NCBI RefSeq assembly: GCF_002078505.1
Contig: NZ_LUAV01000034.1
Location: forward strand, 132,557 to 196,556
Length of the DNA stretch: 64,000 nt
From: Ensifer aridi
Lineage (GTDB): Bacteria; Pseudomonadota; Alphaproteobacteria; Rhizobiales; Rhizobiaceae
Reading direction: 5' to 3'
Shown piece after piece: positions 17,629-26,336 of the stretch; positions within the stretch are counted from its first letter, which is position 1; each line of letters starts with the position of its first letter. The position numbers were made by a program, and so were the translations under genes. The notes beneath the pieces were generated by a model. That model was not told where the DNA came from. It saw only the letters and a list, made by a program, of their open reading frames with translations, and did no database searches.

Positions 17629-18441
17629 ATGGCGGAAGCGGCAGATACCATCAATCGCAGGGCGCGGGGGCTCGATCGGGCCTTCGAGATACTCGACTAT
17701 CTGCGTCTGCAGCGTCAACCATTGCGCCCGAACGAGATCGCGCAAGGCATCGGCGCGCCGCGATCTTCGGTCTATGAACTTGTCAATCTGCTGCTCCGCC
17801 AAGGCGTGATAGAATACCGCGGCGATGACGGCCGCGTCTTTCTCGGCCGCAAGCTCTATTTCCTCGGCGCGGCTTATGCCGAGCAGTTCGACCTCATGCG
17901 CGAGTGCGAGCATTTGCTGGCCCGAATCGCCGAAGAAACGCGTGAAACGGCCCAGATGTGCCAGCTCGAAGGCAACAAATATGCCGTCGTGCTGATGAAC
18001 GAGGGCAACCGCCCGTTCCGCATCTCCACCAATATCGGTGAGCCGGTTGCGATCCCGTGGACCGCCTCGGGCCGCCTCCTCGTCGACCATATGAACGACG
18101 AGGAGATACTGGCCTTCATCCCTGAAGAGGATTTCGTGCTGCCGAGCGGCAGGCGCCTCGATCCATCCGAGTTCATCGCCCAGGTCCGTCAGGCCAAGAA
18201 GGATGGCTATTTCACCTTCAACAGCATCGTCGACAGCTTCACTCACTGCTTTGCCGTGCCCGTCTGTGACGCGGAAGGGATCTGCGTCGCGACGCTCTGC
18301 CTCGTCGCACCGAAGGAGGACGGTCTGCGCAATCGGGAGACCTATCTTCGCGTGCTGATCGATGGGGCGAGCGAGCTATCGGAGAAGCTCGGCTACCGGC
18401 AGGATCACGCGTCGGCGGCGCGGACCGCCTCAGGCCGCTGA
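17629..18441 (+). CDS. IclR-family transcriptional regulator
   Basis: 270 residues. N-terminal winged helix-turn-helix (RAFEILDYLRLQRQPLRPNE through SSVYELVNLLLRQG, about residues 17-65) followed by the IclR effector-binding domain with VAIPWTASGRLLVDH and DSFTHCFAVPVCDAEGICVA. Last gene of the amino acid cluster and probably its local regulator. The stop codon TGA is part of a 7-bp perfect inverted repeat (18439-18453) between this gene and the converging ATPase gene. Confidence 0.9.
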   Translation: MAEAADTINRRARGLDRAFEILDYLRLQRQPLRPNEIAQGIGAPRSSVYELVNLLLRQGVIEYRGDDGRVFLGRKLYFLGAAYAEQFDLMRECEHLLARIAEETRETAQMCQLEGNKYAVVLMNEGNRPFRISTNIGEPVAIPWTASGRLLVDHMNDEEILAFIPEEDFVLPSGRRLDPSEFIAQVRQAKKDGYFTFNSIVDSFTHCFAVPVCDAEGICVATLCLVAPKEDGLRNRETYLRVLIDGASELSEKLGYRQDHASAARTASGR

Positions 18442-18469
18442 CTGCTGCAGTCAAAGCCGAAGACGGCGG

Positions 18470-19549
18470 TTATGCTGCTCGAAGCGAGCGGCCGCTGCCC
18501 GGATCGAAGAGATGCAGCGCGGCCTCGTCAAAGGTGAAGGCATGAGTTGATCCCATGCTCAGCGCCGTGCGCGGTGGTAGGGACGCGATGATGCGCTGTT
18601 TACCGACTATTGCCGTGGTCACGAGTTCCGGCCCCGTCAGCTCTACGACCTCCACACGCGCCATCAATCTCGGGCCCGGTGAGTCGGCCGCGAGCCGCAG
18701 GACTTCCGGCCGGATGCCGACCTTGACAGGTCGCCCCGCGGCGGCGCTTTTGAAGCTCGCCGGCAGCGGAAGGATTTCCTCGCAACCGTCGAGCTTCAGC
18801 CCACGTCCGGTCACCTCGGCGTCAAGGATGTTCATTGGCGGTGAGCCGACGAAGCCGGCGACATAGAGTGTCTCGGGCCGGTCATAGATCTCTTCGGGCG
18901 TGCCGAGCTGTTCGATCCGGCCGTCGCGCATGACGGCGATGCGGGTTGCGAGCGTCATCGCTTCGATCTGGTCATGGGTGACGTAGACGATGGTGGTCTT
19001 CAACATCTGGTGCAGGCGCTTGAGTTCGGTGCGCATCTCCATCCTGAGTTTGGCGTCGAGATTGGAGAGCGGCTCATCGAAGAGGAAGACTTGCGGATTG
19101 CGCACCAGCGCCCGGCCGATGGCGACGCGCTGGCGCTGGCCGCCGGAAAGCTGGCTCGGTTTGCGCTCAAGCAGATTCTCGATCTGGAGCAGTTTCGCCG
19201 TCTCACGCACCGCCTTCTCGCGCTCGGCCGGCGGTACCTTGCGCATCTCGAGTCCGAAGCCGATGTTGCGGGCGACGCTCATGTTCGGGTAGAGCGCGTA
19301 GGACTGGAACACCATCGCGATGTCCCGATCCTTGGGATGGACCCCGAGGACGGAGCGCTCGCCGATCAGGATGTCGCCGCCGCTCGGTTCGGCCAGTCCG
19401 GCGATGATGTTCAGAAGCGTGGACTTGCCGCAGCCGGACGAGCCGAGCAGCACCAGGAACTCGCCGCTATCGAGTGCGATGTCGATGCCTTTCAAGGTTT
19501 CCACCTCGCCATAGCGCTTGTGGATGCTGCGGATCTCGAGTGCGCTCAT
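18470..19549 (-). CDS. Carbohydrate ABC transporter, ATP-binding protein (MsmK/UgpC type)
   Basis: 359 residues from ATG 19549. ATPase domain with Walker A GSSGCGKST near residue 37, signature LSGGQRQRVAIGRAL, Walker B VFLFDEPLSNLDAKLR, and a long C-terminal OB-fold/TOBE region (IGIRPEVLRL-like VGIRPEVLRLA) as in sugar importers. An upstream open extension to 20023 overlaps the kinase gene and is a shadow. Start overlaps the stop of the kinase gene (4 bases), so the genes are coupled. Confidence 0.92.
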   Translation of the reverse strand: MSALEIRSIHKRYGEVETLKGIDIALDSGEFLVLLGSSGCGKSTLLNIIAGLAEPSGGDILIGERSVLGVHPKDRDIAMVFQSYALYPNMSVARNIGFGLEMRKVPPAEREKAVRETAKLLQIENLLERKPSQLSGGQRQRVAIGRALVRNPQVFLFDEPLSNLDAKLRMEMRTELKRLHQMLKTTIVYVTHDQIEAMTLATRIAVMRDGRIEQLGTPEEIYDRPETLYVAGFVGSPPMNILDAEVTGRGLKLDGCEEILPLPASFKSAAAGRPVKVGIRPEVLRLAADSPGPRLMARVEVVELTGPELVTTAIVGKQRIIASLPPRTALSMGSTHAFTFDEAALHLFDPGSGRSLRAA

Positions 19550-20481
19550 CGCTGACTTTCTTCGATAAAGGCAGAAAGGGGTTTGCCATAGCTGCGCGGC
19601 AGCGTGGAAATCGCCTCTGAGGCGACGGCGACGCCGGTCCTGAGGCAGGCTTCGAGCGGCATGCCGGCGGCAAGCGCCGCCAGAAAGCCGGCATTGAAGA
19701 CATCGCCGGCGCCGATCGTATCGACGACCTTGACCCGCGGTGCTGCGACGGAAAACGCCTGCCCGTCCGCGGCGAGCGCAAGCGCGCCCTGCGGACCGCG
19801 TTTGACAACGACGATCGCATCGGCCGCCATCGCGCCCTTTAACCTGGCTGCCGCCTCGGCCGGATCGGATTGCCCCGTCAGCATGGTCGTCTCCACCTCG
19901 TTGAAAAGCGCGCAATGACAGCGCTTCAACCAGCTCAGAGTCTTGAGCCTGTTCGCCTCCGTCCAACCCTCGATCGGCCAGCCCGTGTCGAGTGCCACGG
20001 CGACTTCGTGCTCGTCCGCCCAATTGAAAAGCTCGTCATAGGCGAGCGTCAGCGCATCGGTCAGGAACGAGCCGGAGAGCAGCGCATAGCCGCCGCCGAG
20101 CCGGTTTCCGTCGAGCATCGAGAGCACTTCTTGAAAGCTGAAGAGCGGCAGGTGACCTCGGGTCGTAAAGAAGGTGCGCTCGCCGTCGGGGTGGGTGATG
20201 CCGACCGAAAGCGTTGTGCCGACGGCTTCCACCGGCCAATCGCGGGACCGTTCGCCGAAGGCCTCCTTCAGCCAGGCGCCGAACTGGTCGTTGCCGACAT
20301 TGGCGGCGATCTCGTAGTCGACGCCGAGCGAATCCCAGGCAAGCGCGTTGTTGCCGGCGCAGCCGCCGACGCGCAGCTCGTCGTGATCGACGATGATCTC
20401 GGTGCCGGCCTTCGGCCAGGGCTCGGCGGGACCGAGGATGAGGTCGACATTGACGTTGCCGATGGCTGCAAGCGGACGCAT
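19546..20481 (-). CDS. PfkB-family carbohydrate kinase
   Basis: 311 residues. N-terminal GNVNVDLILGP and GGCAGNNALAWDSLG, and C-terminal TIGAGDVFNAGFLAAL containing the catalytic Asp of the ribokinase/PfkB family. The start at 20481 is chosen because GGAG precedes it and it lies 1 base after the SIS gene stop; an extension to 20538 lies inside the SIS gene. In Frl/Fra-type clusters a PfkB kinase phosphorylates an imported Amadori compound before a SIS deglycase acts. That role is inferred from the pairing. Confidence 0.9.
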   Translation of the reverse strand: MRPLAAIGNVNVDLILGPAEPWPKAGTEIIVDHDELRVGGCAGNNALAWDSLGVDYEIAANVGNDQFGAWLKEAFGERSRDWPVEAVGTTLSVGITHPDGERTFFTTRGHLPLFSFQEVLSMLDGNRLGGGYALLSGSFLTDALTLAYDELFNWADEHEVAVALDTGWPIEGWTEANRLKTLSWLKRCHCALFNEVETTMLTGQSDPAEAAARLKGAMAADAIVVVKRGPQGALALAADGQAFSVAAPRVKVVDTIGAGDVFNAGFLAALAAGMPLEACLRTGVAVASEAISTLPRSYGKPLSAFIEESQR

Positions 20482-20482
20482 T

Positions 20483-21502
20483 TCATTCGCTCCGGGTGAC
20501 CTTGGTGGACCGCACCGGCGTGCCGGCATTCTCGACACGGGCGTCGGCGAAGGCGACCATCAGCGATTGCGCCACGGGCAACATTGCCAAGATGGCGGCC
20601 ATTCCTGTTGACCGCTTGAAACCAATCGTCGTGACGCCTTCGATCGGCGGTTCGCCCGAAGCGTCGAAGACGACGACCGGCGAACGGGCCTCGGCGGCAG
20701 AAGCCGCCATCGCTTGGACGAGCCCGGCCGTCGGATCGGCGGCTCGGAAGAGCACGACGCCTACGGAGGGCCCAAGCATTTCCATCGGCCCGTGCCGCAA
20801 CTGTCCGCCCTCGAGCGAAAGGCAGGGAAGCCGCGAGAGTTCCGTAAGACCCAGCGCAATCGCTTCCGCGAGCCCCTGCAGCCTGCGGCCGGAGGTGACG
20901 ATGGCGCCGACATCGGCGAGCGCCGCAAGGGCGCCGTCGATTGCCGGCATTTCGGGACTCTCGAGGGCACGAAGTGCTTCGGCCGGATCGGCGCCGAGGG
21001 CAGCGAGAATCGCGAGATGCAGTGCGAAAGTCACCGTCAGGCTGCGTGTCGCTGCAAATGCCCGCTCAGTGCCGCCTGCTCCGATAAGCGACGGTACAGC
21101 CCTCGCCAGCAAAGCATCCTCTTCGAGTGTCAGGCCGAATGTCTCGGGCGTACCGCCGTTCGTCTCCCTCAACCAGCGCAGCACTTCGGCGCTCTCGCCG
21201 GATTGCGAGGTGACGAGAATGGTCTTGTCTTCGATCGAAAGCGGCTGGCCAAGCTGTTCGGAGAGCGGCAGGGCCACCGCGTCGACGCCAAGCGCGCGAT
21301 AAAGCGGCTCGACGGCCCGACCGACGGCGTGCGAGCCGCCCATGCCGAGAAGGAGAAGTCGGCCGGTCGATATCAGCGAGGCAGCTAGCCGCTGGGCAAG
21401 AGCGGTCGCTCGTTCATAGGAAGCGATGGCGTCGGCGTGCTGGCGCGCCATCTCCCGATCGATCGCTATGAGCCCCGCCGGGCGATCCTTTGATACGCTC
21501 AT
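20483..21502 (-). CDS. Double-SIS-domain sugar isomerase/deglycase-like protein
   Basis: 339 residues, two SIS domains as in the isomerase part of GlmS and in FrlB/FraB deglycases. The first domain holds LLLGMGGSHAVGRAVEPLY and ILVTSQSGESAEVLRWL (the Ser-Gln-Ser-Gly-Glu phosphosugar loop near residue 110); the second has EGGQLRHGPMEMLGPS with a His-Gly motif. No glutaminase domain is present, so it is not a full glucosamine synthase. With the PfkB kinase it probably processes a phosphorylated amino-sugar or fructosyl-amino acid. Confidence 0.85.
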   Translation of the reverse strand: MSVSKDRPAGLIAIDREMARQHADAIASYERATALAQRLAASLISTGRLLLLGMGGSHAVGRAVEPLYRALGVDAVALPLSEQLGQPLSIEDKTILVTSQSGESAEVLRWLRETNGGTPETFGLTLEEDALLARAVPSLIGAGGTERAFAATRSLTVTFALHLAILAALGADPAEALRALESPEMPAIDGALAALADVGAIVTSGRRLQGLAEAIALGLTELSRLPCLSLEGGQLRHGPMEMLGPSVGVVLFRAADPTAGLVQAMAASAAEARSPVVVFDASGEPPIEGVTTIGFKRSTGMAAILAMLPVAQSLMVAFADARVENAGTPVRSTKVTRSE

Positions 21503-21504
21503 GG

Positions 21505-22350
21505 TTATCCCTTTACCCCGCCGCTGGTGAGCCCGGAAATCAGCGCTCTTTGCATGACGAGACCGATCAGCACCGGGGGCAGGGCGGCAAGCACGCCGGC
21601 GGTTGCGATCAGCCCGTAGTCGGAGACACGGCCGCCGGCGAGATCCGCAATGGCGACGGTGAGTGTTTTGGCGCGCAGATCGGAGGTGAAGAGCAGCGCG
21701 TAGAAGAATTCGTCCCAGGCAAGCAGGAACGCGAAAAGCGCCGAGGTCGCCATCACGGGGGCGGCAAGCGGTAGCGTCAGCAGCCTGAGGATCTGGTCGA
21801 GCCGGGCGCCGTCGATCATCGCCGCGCTCTCGATCTCGCGCGGGATGGAATCGAAGCCCGACTTCAGCAACCAGGTCGTGAAGGGCGCGAGAATGGTGAG
21901 ATAGACGAGCGCCAGACCGAAGACCGAGTTGAGCAGGCCAAGATAGGCGAGGCCCATATAGAGCGGCACGGCAAGCGCCACGGGGGGCAGCATATAGGTG
22001 GCGATCACGGCGTAGAGCGACCAGGAGACTGTCGGCGTGCGCGACACGGCCCAGGCGGAAGGAACCGCGACCACGATCGCAGCAAGCGTCGCCATCGCGG
22101 CGACCTTCAGGCTATTGAGGAGCGAGGCGATGAAGGCTGCGCCGGCGCTGTTCTCGACGGCTGACAGAAGCGTGCGATAGCGGGAAAGATCGACCTCGCT
22201 CGGCCACCAGTTGAGAGGCTTCGCGGAAAGATCGGCCGCGGGCGAAATGCTCATGACGAAGAGCCAGATGATCGGAGCGAGGATCACCAGGGTGAGGAGC
22301 AGGGCGCTTGCATGGACGAAGAAGGAAAAGAGGCGGCTTTGGCGTTCCAT
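21505..22350 (-). CDS. Carbohydrate ABC transporter permease (MalG/UgpE-like)
   Basis: 281 residues, inner-membrane permease. The EAA loop IESAAMIDGARLDQILRLLT near residue 180 and the C-terminal LISGLTSGGVKG are typical of MalG-type permeases. ATG 22350 overlaps the stop of the preceding permease (TGATG) with GGGAG 7 bases upstream; GTG 22353 is an alternative. It ends 2 bases before the SIS gene. Confidence 0.9.
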   Translation of the reverse strand: MERQSRLFSFFVHASALLLTLVILAPIIWLFVMSISPAADLSAKPLNWWPSEVDLSRYRTLLSAVENSAGAAFIASLLNSLKVAAMATLAAIVVAVPSAWAVSRTPTVSWSLYAVIATYMLPPVALAVPLYMGLAYLGLLNSVFGLALVYLTILAPFTTWLLKSGFDSIPREIESAAMIDGARLDQILRLLTLPLAAPVMATSALFAFLLAWDEFFYALLFTSDLRAKTLTVAIADLAGGRVSDYGLIATAGVLAALPPVLIGLVMQRALISGLTSGGVKG

Positions 22351-23231
22351 CACGAAGCTCCCGCAGCCTTGCGTAGCAGCGCCGCATAGGCGACGGCGAG
22401 GATGGTCACGAGCAGGGTGACGATGAGCGCCAGCGACGCGCCCGAGCCTGCCCGCTGGAAGGAAAAGGCTTCCTGGTAAACAAGGATCGAGAGCGTGCGA
22501 GTGCTGTTTGCCGGCCCGCCCCGCGTCATTACCCAGATGATGTCGAAGACCTTGAAGGCCTCAATGGTGCGCAGTACCAGCGCCACGAGCAAAGGACCGG
22601 CAAGATACGGCATGATGACGAAACGGAAACGATTGAGGGAGCCGGCGCCATCGACGAGCGCGGCTGCGGTGATATCGCGAGGGACGGCCTGGAGCGCGGC
22701 AAGGGCAATCAGCGCCACCAGCGGAAAGTTCTTCCAGCAGTCGGCGACGATCAGCGCAACGAGGGCCGTACCCGGCTCGCCGAGCCATGAGCGATAGCTG
22801 TCGAGGAGGCCAAGTTGGGTGAGCGCCGCGTTGAGCGCGCCGTATTCGGGATTGTAGATCAGGCGCCAGAGCGTCGCGTTGACCACCGTCGGCAGCGCCC
22901 AGGGCAGGATCATCAGCGCCCGAAGTGCGGTTCGTCCGCGGAATTGCTGGTTGAGGAGGAGTGCGGCAAGGACGCCGAGCACCATTTCGGCGGCGACTGA
23001 GACAACCGCGAACCAGGAGGTGGTGATGAGCGCCCGCTGGAAGTTCGAGCCCGTCAGCATTTTCACATAGTTGTCGGCGCCGACGAAGCCGCCTTCGGTG
23101 CCGACAAGCTTCGCATCGGTGAAGGAGAGCCGCACCGTATCGACGAGCGGCCAGCCGATGACAGCAACCATGACCACCAGGAGCGGCAGCATCATGAGCC
23201 ACGCGCGTGTTGAGATCCAGGTGCCGGACAT
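22350..23231 (-). CDS. Carbohydrate ABC transporter permease (MalF/UgpA-like)
   Basis: 293 residues with hydrophobic segments from near residue 10 and the EAA loop DITAAALVDGAGSLNRFRFV near residue 195. RGGPANSTRTLSILVYQEAF is characteristic of CUT1 permeases. It is separated from the binding-protein gene by about 180 bases that contain a strong hairpin. Confidence 0.9.
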   Translation of the reverse strand: MSGTWISTRAWLMMLPLLVVMVAVIGWPLVDTVRLSFTDAKLVGTEGGFVGADNYVKMLTGSNFQRALITTSWFAVVSVAAEMVLGVLAALLLNQQFRGRTALRALMILPWALPTVVNATLWRLIYNPEYGALNAALTQLGLLDSYRSWLGEPGTALVALIVADCWKNFPLVALIALAALQAVPRDITAAALVDGAGSLNRFRFVIMPYLAGPLLVALVLRTIEAFKVFDIIWVMTRGGPANSTRTLSILVYQEAFSFQRAGSGASLALIVTLLVTILAVAYAALLRKAAGAS

Positions 23232-23377
23232 GAATTACACCTTTTGGCGCCTGCAAGATGCGGGCGAGCTCGGTTGACCCGACCGGCAAGCATGTGGATT
23301 TAAGAACTTAGGGCACAACCTGGCGGTAAGCCGTTCCATGGACGTGGTTTCACCTTCTGCGCCCGGGGCGTTCGGCG

Positions 23378-23403
23378 CCCCCGGACGATTGCTCGTCCGG
23401 GGG
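23378..23403 (-). other. Strong intercistronic hairpin between binding-protein and permease genes
   Basis: Perfect 11-bp inverted repeat CCCCCGGACGA / TCGTCCGGGGG with a 4-base loop, 11 bases after the binding-protein stop. It lacks a downstream T-run on the minus strand. Likely an mRNA-stabilising or partially terminating structure that sets a high binding-protein to permease ratio. Confidence 0.6.
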
Positions 23404-23414
23404 GAAACAGGCCG

Positions 23415-24653
23415 TCAGAGCCCGCTGTTTTCAGCGGCGCTCTTCAGCGCATCCTCCGGCGAAGCCTGGCCGAGAAGCGCTTCCTGGATTGCTTGCTGCA
23501 AGGCGGTCGAGAGCTCCTGATATTTGGGCGTCGTGGGTCGCGGATACATCGCCGCAAGCCCGCGCTTCGCGGCGGCGATCAGCTCTTCCTGGCCCTTGGT
23601 CACGCTTGGGTCCTCATAGGAGGAGGCCCAGATCGGCAGGCTGAGCTTGGCATAGGCGTTTTGCGTCTCCTGCGAGGTCATGTGGACGATGTATTTCCAC
23701 GCCTCTTCCGGATGCTTGCTGGTGGTGGTGATGCCGAGCCCCATGGAGCCGTTGACGGCGGAAACCTCGCTCTTGCCGGCGACTCCGGGTGCCGGCACAA
23801 CGCCGACCTTGCCGGCCACCTTGCTCTCCTTCGGGTCATTGGCGAGATTATACATGTAGGTCCAATTGAGCGCGAAGGCGGCTTCGCCGTTCTGGAATAC
23901 CTTGCGCACATCCTCCTCGAGAAATTCCTTCGAGTTTGGATTGGTGAGGCCCGAGGTATAGCTCGAAACCATGTAGTTGAGCGCGTCGAGCCCGCCGCCC
24001 GTGGTAAAGGCGGGTTTGCCGCCCTCGAGGAACTTGCCGTCATAGGCGCTGACGAGCGTCGTGTAGTCGCAGATCGCCGCTTCCGCCTGCGACCAGCTCC
24101 ATGCGATGGGCGTTTCCAGGATGCCCTTTTCCTTGATCGTCTTTGCCTGTTCGGCAAGCTCGTCCCAGGTCTTCGGCGGCTCCTTGATGCCGGCTTTCTC
24201 AAGGATTTCCTTGTTATAGAAGAGATACTTGGTGTCGAGGATCCACGGCATGCCGTAGCGCTTGCCGTTGTATTCCACCGTGGTCCAGGCGCCGGGAAGG
24301 ACACCCTTCTTCATTTCCTCCGTGATCCGGTCCGTGACGTCGACGAGCACGTTGTTGGTCGCGTATTCCGCCGGCCAGATCACGTCGAAGAGGACGACGT
24401 CGTAGCCGCCGCCGGAACCCTGCGCCAGCACCGTCTTGTCGTGCAGGCCCTCATAGGGGACGAATTCGAGATTGACCTTTACGTCCGGGTTCGCCTTGGT
24501 GAAGGCTTCTGTCATGGCGCGGACATCGGCCTCGCTATAGGCGGCCTGCGCCATGAAAAGGGCGTTGAGCGTAGTCTCCGCATAGGCGTGTCCGGTGAGT
24601 GCAACGCCGGCGAGCGTCGCGCCGAGCAAGGCACTGGGTATGGATTTCAACAT
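23415..24653 (-). CDS. Carbohydrate ABC transporter, substrate-binding protein
   Basis: 412 residues, family 1 extracellular solute-binding protein. Signal peptide about residues 1-26 (ending HAYAE). Typical landmarks are GGYDVVLFDVIWPAEYA and YGMPWILDTKYLFYNKEIL near residue 135. ATG 24653 is preceded by GGAGG with a 5-base spacing, so I preferred it to ATG 24665. First gene of the cluster and divergent from the ROK regulator. Confidence 0.92.
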   Translation of the reverse strand: MLKSIPSALLGATLAGVALTGHAYAETTLNALFMAQAAYSEADVRAMTEAFTKANPDVKVNLEFVPYEGLHDKTVLAQGSGGGYDVVLFDVIWPAEYATNNVLVDVTDRITEEMKKGVLPGAWTTVEYNGKRYGMPWILDTKYLFYNKEILEKAGIKEPPKTWDELAEQAKTIKEKGILETPIAWSWSQAEAAICDYTTLVSAYDGKFLEGGKPAFTTGGGLDALNYMVSSYTSGLTNPNSKEFLEEDVRKVFQNGEAAFALNWTYMYNLANDPKESKVAGKVGVVPAPGVAGKSEVSAVNGSMGLGITTTSKHPEEAWKYIVHMTSQETQNAYAKLSLPIWASSYEDPSVTKGQEELIAAAKRGLAAMYPRPTTPKYQELSTALQQAIQEALLGQASPEDALKSAAENSGL

Positions 24654-24823
24654 TGTCGCCTCCATTTGCTGACTGCTTCAGTCTTCCCGGCGCACTGCCA
24701 ATGCGCGCGCCGAATGCCAGAAATCCGCCGCTTCCCGCGACGGCCGTCGACAAATCAATCGGAGCGTTTGCGTTCGCTTGGCGACCGCTTTCGTTCCCCC
24801 GAGGTTCTTTCGACCTCTTATTA

Positions 24824-24863
24824 AGTCAATTGTCTTGACTAATTTCTTGTTCAATATTCTAGA
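24824..24863. promoter_or_regulatory. Divergent promoter region of the sugar cluster and ROK regulator
   Basis: An AT-rich island between the two starts contains the inverted repeat AGTCAA (24824-24829) / TTGACT (24835-24840). The right arm could serve as a -35 element for the ROK gene, but the nearest -10-like sequence (TATTCT, 24855-24860) is only 14 bases away. A plausible operator for the ROK protein; no consensus was available to test it. Confidence 0.35.
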
Positions 24864-24885
24864 TGTGTCAAGTGGGATTTGCGGG

Positions 24886-26115
24886 ATGAACGAGATGCGC
24901 CCGATCCGGGCAAAGAGCGGCACCAATCAGGAGGGGGCGAGCGCCCATAATCGGCGCGTCATGATCGATGCCTTGCGGCTGAACGGGCAGCTTTCGCGGG
25001 CCGATCTCGCGCGGGCGACGGCACTGACCAAGCAGGCCGTCTCCAACATCATCGAGGAGCTGGAGAATGACGGGCTTGTCACGTCGCTCGCGGCCGTCCG
25101 CAGGGGGCGGGGGCAGCCCTCGACCCCCTATCGGCTGGTGCCGGAAGGAGCCTTTGCCATCGGCCTTCAAATCGATAGGCACGTGACGCGCACCGTTGCG
25201 GTCGATCTCGTCGGCACGGTGCTTACGCGCAAGGAGACGAACCTGCCTGCCGGCGGACCGGAAAAGGGCGCAGAGGCCGTTCTTGCCCTGATCGAGGAAA
25301 CCCGGCGCGCTCTCGTGAAGGCCGCGCCGAAATCGAAGGATCGCCTCGTCGGCCTCGGCGTCGCCATGCCCGGGCCATTCGGCATTGCTGCCGACCAGGA
25401 TGACCCCTGGATGATGGCCGCCTGGCAGAGTTTTCCTTTGGTGGAGACACTATCAACCGGGACGGCCCTCGACGTGCGCCTGCAGAACGACGCGGCGGCC
25501 GCGGCAACGGCGGAAAAGATGGTCGGCGCCGCCCACGGCCTCGACCACGCCCTTTGCATCTATCTCGGATACGGGCTTGGCGCCGGGCTGATCCTCAATG
25601 GTGAGCTCTACCGCGGCGCCAATGGAAACGCCGGCGAGATCGGCATGATCCTCAGCAGGCCGCGTGGCGGGGCGGATGACGCGAGGGCACCACTCGAACA
25701 CAGGACGTCGATCGCCTCGCTCTGCAAGGCCCTCGATCTCGACCCCGCCGATCCCGACCTCTACGACCACATCGACGCCAAGGCCCGCATGCCGGATCAG
25801 CGCGTGAAAGCGTGGATTGCCGATGCCGCCTTTGAACTCCAGGCCGCCGTCCAGATTCTCGAGACGGTTTTCGATCCACAGACGGTCATCCTGTGCGGCG
25901 GCATGCCGCCGGGCCTCGCCGACCTCCTCCTCGACGCTCTCCATCCTCTGCTCCCTTCGATCGCCGAGCGGCGGGGGCGGAGCGCGCCACGATTGCAACT
26001 GGGCTTCACCGACCCCTGGGCGGTCGCGATCGGCGCAGCGGCGGAACCAATCAGTCGGACGTTCGATCCGCGGTTTTCGGCGATCCTGAAGACGCGGGTG
26101 ACGGCCGCGCCCTGA
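24886..26115 (+). CDS. ROK-family transcriptional regulator
   Basis: 409 residues. N-terminal helix-turn-helix (LRLNGQLSRADLARATALTK, about residues 28-47) followed by a ROK sugar-kinase-like domain with LGVAMPGPFGI and YLGYGLGAGLIL. The usual zinc motif CxCGxxGC of ROK proteins is missing: after GNAGEIGMIL comes SRPRGGADDARAPLE with no cysteines. Divergent from the sugar transporter and likely its ligand-responsive repressor. An open extension to 24778 has no support; ATG 24895 is another possible start. Confidence 0.87.
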   Translation: MNEMRPIRAKSGTNQEGASAHNRRVMIDALRLNGQLSRADLARATALTKQAVSNIIEELENDGLVTSLAAVRRGRGQPSTPYRLVPEGAFAIGLQIDRHVTRTVAVDLVGTVLTRKETNLPAGGPEKGAEAVLALIEETRRALVKAAPKSKDRLVGLGVAMPGPFGIAADQDDPWMMAAWQSFPLVETLSTGTALDVRLQNDAAAAATAEKMVGAAHGLDHALCIYLGYGLGAGLILNGELYRGANGNAGEIGMILSRPRGGADDARAPLEHRTSIASLCKALDLDPADPDLYDHIDAKARMPDQRVKAWIADAAFELQAAVQILETVFDPQTVILCGGMPPGLADLLLDALHPLLPSIAERRGRSAPRLQLGFTDPWAVAIGAAAEPISRTFDPRFSAILKTRVTAAP

Positions 26116-26336
26116 TCGCAGCAGACGTGCGGCCACGTCGCGCGCCGCTTGCGAAAAAGAGGATTGCTATTGTTACTTGAAATATTAGCGATATGGCGCT
26201 TAAATGCGGCCTAGTCGGCGGGATCACGTTTAGCTGCTGCACAATTATTTGAAATGCGCCTGCGATCATTGGCGGGCGACGTTCTTTTTGTTCGCATACA
26301 AGCATTTTTATTATTTAAAATCAGAGGGATTGCGAT
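26116..26336 (+). promoter_or_regulatory. Upstream region of the sulfate-activation operon
   Basis: About 220 bases without a gene, markedly AT-rich near the cysD start. A weak candidate promoter is TTGTTC (about 26287) followed after 18 bases by TATTTA. The ribosome binding site AGAGGGA is 7 bases before ATG 26337. No riboswitch-like fold recognised. Confidence 0.3.

Noticed and set aside
19550..20023. Apparent 158-residue extension of the sugar ATPase
   Set aside because: Overlaps the PfkB kinase gene in another frame and has no family resemblance.
23493..24824. 443-residue plus-strand frame opposite the sugar-binding protein
   Set aside because: Antisense shadow; the minus-strand protein has a signal peptide and family motifs.
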